In this document: piece by piece, positions 24,314-31,208 of the stretch
How positions within the stretch are numbered: position 1 is the first letter of the stretch
Layout: each line of letters begins with the position of its first letter
Assembly: GCA_040879165.1 (NCBI GenBank)
Contig: JBBDKV010000013.1
Location: 1-64,000 of the forward strand
Origin: JBBDKV01 sp040879165
GTDB lineage: Bacteria > Patescibacteriota > Microgenomatia > UBA1400 > PJMF01
Direction: 5' to 3'
DNA length: 64,000 bases
Position numbers and translations under genes: made by a program
The notes under the pieces: model-generated
What the model saw: the letters and a program-made list of their open reading frames with translations, nothing else
Told to the model about the DNA's origin: nothing
The model's database searches: none

Positions 24314-24985
24314 ATGAAAATTGCTTTAATCATCCTCGGTTTTCTGACACTAGGCGCTATAGGCTATGTTGCGTATACCTATGTACAGCCTGCACCAGAA
24401 GCCACTGAAGAAGCAGCTGTAGAAATTACCTCGTCCTCAGATCCAGAAAGCATTGAAACATCACTAAAAGAGTTACTTACTCTTGGCAGAAATATTGCTT
24501 GCACTTTTACCAGTACAACAGATGCTAGCACCACCACTGGTAATGTTTTTGTTACCAATCAGGGAGAACGGATGCGTGGCGATTTTCAAACAACAGACGA
24601 CAATGAAGAAGTGTACGATAGCCATATCATTAGTGACGGTGAATTTACCTACCTCTGGATGGACAGCCAAGACCAAGGATACAAGATGAGCATCGACCCT
24701 GAGGATGACTCTATTTTTCCAAGCACAGAGGAAGAAGCTGAGGACATCGCAACTATTGATGAAAATGCAGATGTGTCCTTTTCCTGTAACTCTTGGTCGC
24801 CAGATCAAAGCATGTTTGTTCCACCATCTGATATTGAGTTCATTGACTTTTCGCAACAGATAGAGTCATTGCAGAATATTTCTCCTCAAGATGTCCAAAA
24901 TGGTGAAATAGATTGTAGTGTGTGTGATCAAGCTCCCGCAGGAGAAGCTCAAGATCAGTGTCGCGCTGCACTGGGTTGTTCATAA
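24314..24985 (+). CDS. Secreted or membrane-anchored acidic protein with Cys-rich C-terminus
   Basis: 223 residues. An N-terminal anchor or signal segment (1-25) is followed by an acidic Glu/Ser linker (27-50) and a beta-rich domain with IACTFTS, GNVFVTNQGERMRGDF, DSHIISDGEFTYLWM and SFSCNSW. This pattern is recurrent in short CPR lipoprotein-like proteins. The C-terminus carries DCSVCDQ and DQCRAALGCS, giving six Cys in all. Function unknown. TACAAT (24299-24304) or AATACT just after it sits 6-9 bases before the ATG. Confidence 0.78.
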   Translation: MKIALIILGFLTLGAIGYVAYTYVQPAPEATEEAAVEITSSSDPESIETSLKELLTLGRNIACTFTSTTDASTTTGNVFVTNQGERMRGDFQTTDDNEEVYDSHIISDGEFTYLWMDSQDQGYKMSIDPEDDSIFPSTEEEAEDIATIDENADVSFSCNSWSPDQSMFVPPSDIEFIDFSQQIESLQNISPQDVQNGEIDCSVCDQAPAGEAQDQCRAALGCS

Positions 24986-25048
24986 ACTCAATCTCAACTC
25001 TCTCGCTGCACAACTAAGTTGGCACAATTGATTCGCGAACGAAACTGG

Positions 25049-25054
25049 TACAAT
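25049..25054 (+). promoter_or_regulatory. -10 box deciding the start of the ring-cleaving dioxygenase
   Basis: TACAAT ends six bases before the ATG at 25061 and lies downstream of the longer in-frame start at 25019. Confidence 0.55.
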
Positions 25055-25060
25055 GGATGT

Positions 25061-26002
25061 ATGCACGTTTCTAGCATTCATCACATTACTGCCGTTTCCT
25101 CTGATCCAGTTCAAACACACCACTTTTATACCAAGATTCTTGGTTTGCGATTAGTTAAAAAATCAGTTAATCAAGACGATACGGCAACCTATCATTTATT
25201 TTTTGGCAACACTCTGGGTACACCAGGTATGGATTTGACTTTTTTTCCATTCCAGCCAGTTGTCGACGGTAGACGAGGTCCTGGAGTAGTGAGCAAGATC
25301 AGCCTCTCAATTCCACGTAAATCTCTGAAGTTTTGGCAAAAACGCTTTGAGCAATTTTCAATCACTTTTCATGAATCGCTCGATCAAGAAACCAATGAGC
25401 AAAGCCTAATTTTTTTTGACGAAGATAACCAACAGCTTGAATTAGTCGCAACAGATTCATTTGCAAAACACTATGAACAAGCAGTGTGGAGCACGACTGA
25501 TGTTCCCACAGAACACGCTATCCGTTGCTTTCATCAAGCCACACTGAGCGTAGCAAGTGCCGCTCAAATCACTCCAGTTTTAGAAGTGCTTGGCTTCTCT
25601 GCTACTCAAAACAGCAATGCAATATGGCAGTTACCAAAGACTGCCAACGCCAATCAACTCGAAATACTCGTTGATACGAGCAATCCCAGAGGTATTGTCG
25701 GTGCTGGAACAGTACACCACATAGCTTTTGGCGTACCTGATGATGAGGCGCAGTTACAGGTTAAATCTGCCATTCAAGCCCTGGGGTTACAAACGACCGC
25801 AGTCATAGACCGTTTTTACTTCAAGTCTGTCTACTTCCTAACCCCTGCTGGCATTTTATTTGAAATTGCCACTGATCAACCTGGCTTTACCGCTGACCAG
25901 TCAGAATCAGAACTCGGCAAGACCCTTGCTTTACCGCCATTTTTAGAATCACAGCGTAGCAGCATTGAAGCGAAATTACCCCCATTGCCAACTAATGAAT
26001 AA
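25061..26002 (+). CDS. Glyoxalase-family ring-cleaving dioxygenase, MhqO-like
   Basis: 313 residues, two vicinal-oxygen-chelate domains. Metal ligands are suggested by IHHITAVSSDP (His), by Glu in the NQQLELVATD strand, by TVHHIAFGVPDD (His) and by ILFEIATDQPGF (Glu). The family (MhqA/MhqE/MhqO of Bacillus) opens hydroquinone or catechol rings in quinone detoxification. The next gene overlaps by eight bases and encodes an MhqD-like hydrolase, the same partner as in Bacillus. Starts at 25061 by the TACAAT box. Enzyme activity is inferred from family. Confidence 0.88.
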   Translation: MHVSSIHHITAVSSDPVQTHHFYTKILGLRLVKKSVNQDDTATYHLFFGNTLGTPGMDLTFFPFQPVVDGRRGPGVVSKISLSIPRKSLKFWQKRFEQFSITFHESLDQETNEQSLIFFDEDNQQLELVATDSFAKHYEQAVWSTTDVPTEHAIRCFHQATLSVASAAQITPVLEVLGFSATQNSNAIWQLPKTANANQLEILVDTSNPRGIVGAGTVHHIAFGVPDDEAQLQVKSAIQALGLQTTAVIDRFYFKSVYFLTPAGILFEIATDQPGFTADQSESELGKTLALPPFLESQRSSIEAKLPPLPTNE

Positions 26003-26615
26003 TCCAGACTTACAACTCTTTCAGTATATCCAGCAAGGTACGAAAAACGCGCCCGCAATATTTCTATTGCATGGCACCGGTGGAACAGAGACTGACCTGC
26101 TCCCCTTAGTTGCAGATTTTGCAGATTCTCATACAGTAATTGGCATCCGCGGCAATGTTAGTGAGAACGGAATGAATCGTTTTTTTAAGCGACTTGCAGA
26201 AGGAGTTTTTGATCAAGCAAACATTCGTGCAGAGGCTGAAAAACTGAGCCTATTTTTAAACGCTTGGCATGCTGAATCAGGACAAGATCCAACGACCAGT
26301 GTGTATATTGGCTATTCAAATGGAGCTAACATGATCTTAGCCCTGCTTTTTCTCTACCCCAATCTCATTGACACTGCTGCGCTGCTGCATCCCATATTGC
26401 CATTCGAACCAGATCCAAAACTTGATCTTTCCAACAAAAAAATTTTTCTCAGCTGGGGCAACAATGACCAAATAATTCCAGCCGCAGAGAGTGAGAAACT
26501 CTTGGCTACAGTGCGCACATACTCACTCAAACTTCAAATTATCAACACAGACAGCGGGCACGCCATTACCCAAAAAGAAGCAGCCACATTACAAGATTTT
26601 ATTAAAAATGCCTGA
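25995..26615 (+). CDS. Phospholipase/carboxylesterase-family alpha/beta hydrolase, MhqD-like
   Basis: 206 residues. Motifs: FLLHGTGGTETDLLPL (oxyanion region), nucleophile elbow GYSNGAN, acid in WGNNDQIIP and catalytic His in DSGHAIT. Length and motifs match the MhqD/YodD hydrolases that accompany MhqO-type dioxygenases. The ATG overlaps the stop of the dioxygenase gene by eight bases, so translation is coupled; the longer start further inside that gene is less likely. Likely role: hydrolysis of a ring-cleavage product or quinone adduct. Confidence 0.88.
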   Translation: MNNPDLQLFQYIQQGTKNAPAIFLLHGTGGTETDLLPLVADFADSHTVIGIRGNVSENGMNRFFKRLAEGVFDQANIRAEAEKLSLFLNAWHAESGQDPTTSVYIGYSNGANMILALLFLYPNLIDTAALLHPILPFEPDPKLDLSNKKIFLSWGNNDQIIPAAESEKLLATVRTYSLKLQIINTDSGHAITQKEAATLQDFIKNA

Positions 26616-26643
26616 GAAACACTTCTAATGATATACTACCTCC

Positions 26644-27045
26644 ATGCTAAAAACTCTTATCCTCATCTCCAGCCTGCTTGTCATCTCTGCTTGCACAGCT
26701 CAAACACCACAGCCAATGGAGAACATTGCGCCGACATTCGAGTCAACTACACAAGATACCAACGTCAATGAACAGTCATCGTCGCAATCAGTCAGCGTCA
26801 AACTTACCTCCCAAGAGGACGGTCAAACCGCCCTTGAATTGCTACAAGCCAATGCTACTATTGAAACTCAGCAATACAGTAATGACGCATTTGTTTCTGG
26901 TATCAACGGTCTGACTAGTGATAATGAACATTACTGGGCGTTCTACGTCAACGGAGAGTATAGCCAAACTGGAGCCAGCAGCACTATCTTATCAGCAGGT
27001 GACGAAGTGGAATTTGTGTATGAATCAATTGATCCATCTTTGTAA
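26644..27045 (+). CDS. DUF4430-domain lipoprotein
   Basis: 133 residues. The signal peptide ends with the lipobox VISAC (Cys17). A Gln/Ser/Thr linker leads to a DUF4430 domain (about 55-131) with TALELLQANA, FVSGINGLTSDNEHYWAFYVNGEYS and ILSAGDEVEFVYE. DUF4430 resembles the C-terminal domain of cobalamin carriers and surface proteins and may bind a small molecule or act as a surface module. TATACT (26632-26637) ends six bases before the ATG. The next gene overlaps its 3' end. Confidence 0.87.
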   Translation: MLKTLILISSLLVISACTAQTPQPMENIAPTFESTTQDTNVNEQSSSQSVSVKLTSQEDGQTALELLQANATIETQQYSNDAFVSGINGLTSDNEHYWAFYVNGEYSQTGASSTILSAGDEVEFVYESIDPSL

Positions 27046-27562
27046 TAAGAATAATAAAATACTGCAGTCAGCTCGAAAAATGCTGCTAGCGAGTGTTGTT
27101 TTTAGCTCACGTCTGGGTTGGTTGCCTGGGAACTTCTCTCCTGTGGGTAGTTTTGGTTTCTTTGGCGGTGCAATTTGGCTCTACTTGGCTATTGTCATCG
27201 GCTTTGACGTCTTGGTCGGCGGCTTGTACTCGGGCTTTATGTTCACGTACCTCGGCTTTTTGGCGTACCCACTACTGGGAAAATTTGCTCGAGAAAACTG
27301 GAAGCGACAAGTCGTTCTTTTGCCGGCTGCCTCCACAAGCTTTTTTCTACTATCAAACCTGGGAGTGTGGTGGTATTGGTTTCCTCATACCATCGATGGT
27401 TTGATACTCTGCTACACACTGGCATTGCCATTTTTCGCTCGAACAATAATGGGGGATTTCATCTTTGGCTACGGATACTTACTCCTAAGAGGCTTATTGC
27501 ACGTCGTCAAACACAACACAGCCCCAACTCCTTTTGATCGCACTGCACAAGCAGCAAGCTAA
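27020..27562 (+). CDS. DUF6580-like membrane protein
   Basis: 180 residues with about five transmembrane helices. The SRLGWLPGNFSPVGSFGFFGGA region is the hallmark of the DUF6580 family (usually R-x-x-P-x-x-N-F-x-P-I-x-A-x-x-L-F-G-G-A). The C-terminal part has WYWFPHTIDGLILCYTLALPFF. The ATG chosen overlaps the preceding gene by 26 bases, allowing coupling; an ATG at 27080 would also keep the core. Family function is unknown, with a suggested transport-like fold. Confidence 0.8.
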   Translation: MNQLIHLCNKNNKILQSARKMLLASVVFSSRLGWLPGNFSPVGSFGFFGGAIWLYLAIVIGFDVLVGGLYSGFMFTYLGFLAYPLLGKFARENWKRQVVLLPAASTSFFLLSNLGVWWYWFPHTIDGLILCYTLALPFFARTIMGDFIFGYGYLLLRGLLHVVKHNTAPTPFDRTAQAAS

Positions 27563-27570
27563 TTCTAAAA

Positions 27571-28296
27571 TTACAATTGAGTTTGTGGTGGAGTCTCAGT
27601 AGAAACTGTTCCCGCTTCATTTGTTTGTACTGGGATTTCAGTCGTTGCTGCATCACCCTCGCCAGTTTGTACTAGGCTCAAATACAACACCACAAATGCC
27701 AGACTGGAAACGGGAACGGTAATTAACAATCCAACACCAAGCACCAACAAGCCAATAATATTTATACCTACAAAACCTAGTGTATACAAAAACAATTGCC
27801 ACTTACGACCCTTAGTCATCTTGGCACTCATTGAAAATGATTCGAACACGCCAATATTTTTATGGATAAGTAAGTACGGAACAAAAGTATATTTAATGGA
27901 AAAGTAAATTCCGGGAACAATCAACAAGATAAATCCTACCATCAAAACGATGGTGAGCAAAATGTTGCCTAACAAGTAGCTGACAATCCGATGCGATCGT
28001 GAAAAAACTGTCTCTAGCGTGATTGTTTTACCCTCAGCCGCCAGGATCAATACATAAATATATGCCATACCAACCAATAATGAAACAATTCCACTAATGA
28101 GCTGAAACAAAAGCGATAAACCAGCGCTTTCCTGATCTATCATCGCACCAATGCCACTCATGAGGAGATGAGCAACAATAATAAGTACAGTGTAGCCCAA
28201 AAGTGTCGGCCAATACTTTTTAAAAACTTCCCAGCCTTTGGAAATGATAGCGTTAAAATTAATTTCTGATATGGGAATTATCGATGTACTTGTCAT
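27571..28296 (-). CDS. Six-TM membrane protein, YciC/DUF975-like
   Basis: 241 residues. A short cytoplasmic start (INFNAIISKGWEVFKKYWPTLL) leads into about six transmembrane helices with an amphipathic middle segment and FILLIVPGIYFSIKYTFVPYLLIHKN. It is the same superfamily as the paralogs at 7173 and 8417 but shorter and lacks the long tails. The C-terminus is Thr/Gln-rich. AAAGG lies six bases before the ATG. Function unknown. Confidence 0.82.
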   Translation of the reverse strand: MTSTSIIPISEINFNAIISKGWEVFKKYWPTLLGYTVLIIVAHLLMSGIGAMIDQESAGLSLLFQLISGIVSLLVGMAYIYVLILAAEGKTITLETVFSRSHRIVSYLLGNILLTIVLMVGFILLIVPGIYFSIKYTFVPYLLIHKNIGVFESFSMSAKMTKGRKWQLFLYTLGFVGINIIGLLVLGVGLLITVPVSSLAFVVLYLSLVQTGEGDAATTEIPVQTNEAGTVSTETPPQTQL

Positions 28297-28454
28297 TTAG
28301 CCTTTGCAATAATCACTGCAGTTAGTATAGCAATATTTTCCTTACAAAAATAGTTTTATTTTTTTAAGCACTCTTACTCAATTCTTACGTTGTTCTGCTC
28401 GTACTCTTAATATTGTAGTGCAGACTAACTACAGTACATAGAAGAAAGGAAAAC

Positions 28455-28604
28455 ATGTTTGGCATTATCGAGCTGCTACTAGTAATTTTGCTAATAGCTG
28501 CTATTTTTGGAAGGCCACACTTGGCATTGGGAGCGATTTTTGATTTCGTCATCGCTTTGCTGGTGATTGGTCTAATCTGGAGAATTGCACTGATGATTTT
28601 GTAA
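28455..28604 (+). CDS. 49-residue hydrophobic membrane protein
   Basis: Starts MFGIIELLLVILLIAA, continues IFGRPHLALGAIFDFVIAL and ends WRIALMIL: two hydrophobic helices with a short polar turn. It is preceded by AAAGGA at a good distance from the ATG, and a second gene with AAGGAG follows 49 bases later, probably in the same transcript. The pattern is like the very small two-helix proteins (lmo0937/DUF5670 type) of many bacteria, but I cannot assign it. The 158 bases before it hold only the upstream gene's promoter region. Confidence 0.7.
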   Translation: MFGIIELLLVILLIAAIFGRPHLALGAIFDFVIALLVIGLIWRIALMIL

Positions 28605-28653
28605 CCAGAGCAAAAAACGATGTATACATTACGAAAAGACAAAAAGGAGACAT

Positions 28654-28923
28654 ATGACAAATCCTATGCAACAAAAAGTTTCAGCCACACTTGAACAGTG
28701 GAAGGCTCAGTTTGATAACATGCAAGCCAAGTTCAAAGAAAAGGTTGCAGATGCACGCATGGAACATCAGACAGATTCCTGGAAAGAAGATCTGGAGAAA
28801 AAATTTCAGGAAGCACAATCGTATTTGCAAGTGATGCGAGAAGAAACTGAAGAAACAGCTTCACAAGCTAAAGCAGATTTTGAAAGGAAGATGGCTGAAA
28901 TCGAAAAAGATTTGAACAAGTAG
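28654..28923 (+). CDS. Small cytoplasmic coiled-coil protein
   Basis: 89 residues, almost entirely helical and highly charged (Glu, Lys, Gln, Ala), with heptad-like Leu/Met/Phe spacing in FDNMQAKFKEKVADARM and LEKKFQEAQSYLQVM. A strong AAGGAG precedes the ATG by six bases. Looks like a short apolipoprotein/YtxH-like stress protein. It is probably cotranscribed with the 49-residue membrane protein, which could recruit it to the membrane. Confidence 0.78.
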   Translation: MTNPMQQKVSATLEQWKAQFDNMQAKFKEKVADARMEHQTDSWKEDLEKKFQEAQSYLQVMREETEETASQAKADFERKMAEIEKDLNK

Positions 28924-29022
28924 GAGATTTCTCAAAGAGATTCAGACTCGCCACTGTATTCTGTAAAGCCAACAACTCCATGGTTGTAAAACTACTTCAA
29001 GCTACTGGTATACTATCGAGAT

Positions 29023-29694
29023 ATGAAGTTGTTTACTGTGATCATCGAAGATGATCATGAAATGGGGACATTCCTACAAACCGTGCTGGCAGACCATGGT
29101 ATTCAAGCCCAACATGCCAGCACGGGCATTGCGGGTTTTGAGTTAATCGAACACACTAATCCCAACTTAGTACTACTCGACCTACTACTTCCTGATATTC
29201 AGGGATCCAGTCTGTGTGAAAAAATTAAAAAACAGTTTCCTGAAACAATTGTTATCATGATCACTGCTCAAGACAGTCCAGGAAATATTGTCGAAGGATT
29301 GACCATTGGCGCAGATGACTATCTTTCTAAACCCATAGATCCCGATGAACTAATTGCCCGGATAAAGGCTCGATTTCGTAACACCGAGTCATTCCTCAGC
29401 TCAAAGCTCAATTATGCTCACATAGAACTAGACCAAAATAAACACCAGGTGCTAGCTGACAGTGCTGAAATCAATCTCTCTGCTCAAGAGTTTAAGCTGC
29501 TCAGTTACTTCCTAGCAAATCCAGAAAAGGTGTTATCTAGAGATATGATTCTCGCCAGAATTTGGGGCAACAGCCCAGAGATTGAAACTCGGGTGGTTGA
29601 TGTATACATTGGCTATCTGCGCAAGAAAATTCCAGGAGGAAGAAACCTCTTACATTCGATTCGAGGCTTTGGTTATATCTTAAAAGAAAAATAA
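29023..29694 (+). CDS. OmpR/PhoB-family response regulator
   Basis: 223 residues. Receiver domain (1-120) with the acidic pair IIEDDHE, phospho-acceptor Asp in LLDLLLPD, Thr in MITAQ and Lys in LSKPIDPDE. The C-terminal winged helix (130-223) has LSAQEFKLLSYFLANPEKVLSR and VVDVYIGYLRKKI. It would bind DNA after phosphorylation by a histidine kinase, the best candidate being the one at 30104, which is convergent. TATACT (29009-29014) ends eight bases before the ATG. Confidence 0.93.
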   Translation: MKLFTVIIEDDHEMGTFLQTVLADHGIQAQHASTGIAGFELIEHTNPNLVLLDLLLPDIQGSSLCEKIKKQFPETIVIMITAQDSPGNIVEGLTIGADDYLSKPIDPDELIARIKARFRNTESFLSSKLNYAHIELDQNKHQVLADSAEINLSAQEFKLLSYFLANPEKVLSRDMILARIWGNSPEIETRVVDVYIGYLRKKIPGGRNLLHSIRGFGYILKEK

Positions 29695-29713
29695 CTCACT
29701 ACTGCCTGAGTGA

Positions 29714-30058
29714 TCACAAAGTAAGCATGCTCAACAGTTTTGGAATGTCAAACGGTTTTTGAATATAACCATCTGCTGTCACTTCAGATGCATACTTATC
29801 AACATCGCTATCTGAGGACATTAAAATAATTTTTTTTGAATCACTGATCTGTTGTTTAAGTTTTTTCACTAATGACAGCCCAGCCTTTTCAGTTCCAAAC
29901 CAGACATCAATTAAAAATATATCCGCTTGCTTTAGCACTCCAGGTGAATCTAAGCTTGTGGAGCTATGTACGCTCACATCGTGGCCTTCAGTTTGCAAAA
30001 TCTGCTGAAGAATTTCCAAATATACTTCATTATCATCAAACAATGCGATGCTTGCCAT
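29714..30058 (-). CDS. Single-domain response regulator (receiver only)
   Basis: 114 residues, one receiver domain: acidic residues in LFDDNEVY, phospho-acceptor Asp in FLIDVWFG, Ser in LMSSDSD and Lys in IQKPFDIP. No output domain. It lies 45 bases downstream of the histidine kinase, in the same direction, so kinase and receiver form an operon and this may be a phosphorelay or CheY-like partner. The start MASIALF is preferred over an ATG three codons earlier. Confidence 0.87.
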   Translation of the reverse strand: MASIALFDDNEVYLEILQQILQTEGHDVSVHSSTSLDSPGVLKQADIFLIDVWFGTEKAGLSLVKKLKQQISDSKKIILMSSDSDVDKYASEVTADGYIQKPFDIPKLLSMLTL

Positions 30059-30103
30059 AGTACACATACCCTATCAAAAAACCTGTAAGAGTTGGGTAAG
30101 AAT

Positions 30104-31168
30104 TTATCTACTCAGCGGCAACAGAATGCTAAAGATACTACCAGTTGGTTGGTTACTTTTTACCGTGATCTGCCCTCCATGACGAGTGATAATATTTTTA
30201 ACCAATGACAATCCCAAACCTAAGCCCTTGCCTTTTTTTCGGGCATTTCGTGTTCTTACGTATGGTTCAAATATTTTTTCTTGAAGTTCTTCAGGAATAC
30301 CAATACCCTGATCTATGCAGTCAATCTTTACCGAATCAGCTTCCTTTGAAATTACTACATTAATTTGATGCTGTACCTCTGAGTACTTTTCAGCATTAGA
30401 AAGCAGATTATTAAAAACTTGCAGTAGTCGCGCCTCATCAGCAGAGACCACTAATATAGTTTCATCTATTTTTTTGTCAACGTGCATAATGATCATCCTG
30501 GACGGATACATTGCCTTAAAATTATCTATACTTTTACGAAGCAGTGGTACGACAACAATATTTTTTTTGTCTAAAGAAAAAGCATTAAGACTAAACCTTG
30601 TTGCATCGACAATATCCTGAATCATTTGAGTGATCAAGTTTATTTGGTCGTTCAATTGATTTGAGTATTTTTCAACTGATTTCTTTTCTGAGCTACGTTG
30701 TAAATAGTAAATACAGGCTTTCATTAAACTAAGCGGTTGTTTTAATTCATGAGCGAATGACCGAACGAATAATTCTTGAGCAGATTTATGCTCATATAAT
30801 TTACTGACATCGTAAAATGTGATAATACTGCGCCTCTCCCCTGATTGAAGTGTTTTTGTGGCCGACACCAAGTATGTAATACTTTGACGGTGATACATAA
30901 ACTGAAATGGGTAAAAAGTATGTGGAATTCTCGACGCTACGAGCTGATCCAAATAGGCATTCTCATCTGTAAAAATTTCTTCATCAAGTGGGATACTTTC
31001 CGCAAAAAAGTCGCGCGCACTAGCAAGCCTCTTTGGCTCAAAAGCAAGTAGTTGCCGAGCTGCAGCGTTAGCTTCCAACACTTTACCAGTTGAATCACAG
31101 CACAAAATTCCTACGCCAACCGCCTCAAAAATATTTTTAAGGCTGGAGGTATTTTTTTTGACAATCAT
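30104..31168 (-). CDS. PAS-domain histidine kinase
   Basis: 354 residues and no transmembrane segment, so a cytoplasmic sensor. PAS domain at about 10-75 (FEAVGVGILCCDSTGKVLEANAA), HisKA with the phosphorylated His in FAHELKQPLSL, and HATPase with N-box FNNLLSNAEKY, G1 DQGIGIPEEL, F-box IFEPY and G2 GLGLGLSLVK. The signal would be intracellular. It is cotranscribed with a single-domain receiver and convergent to an OmpR-type regulator. TACACT ends five bases before the ATG. Confidence 0.92.
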   Translation of the reverse strand: MIVKKNTSSLKNIFEAVGVGILCCDSTGKVLEANAAARQLLAFEPKRLASARDFFAESIPLDEEIFTDENAYLDQLVASRIPHTFYPFQFMYHRQSITYLVSATKTLQSGERRSIITFYDVSKLYEHKSAQELFVRSFAHELKQPLSLMKACIYYLQRSSEKKSVEKYSNQLNDQINLITQMIQDIVDATRFSLNAFSLDKKNIVVVPLLRKSIDNFKAMYPSRMIIMHVDKKIDETILVVSADEARLLQVFNNLLSNAEKYSEVQHQINVVISKEADSVKIDCIDQGIGIPEELQEKIFEPYVRTRNARKKGKGLGLGLSLVKNIITRHGGQITVKSNQPTGSIFSILLPLSR

Positions 31169-31208
31169 ACCAAAGTGTAACGCAACACTGGCAAATTATA
31201 TACCGTGC

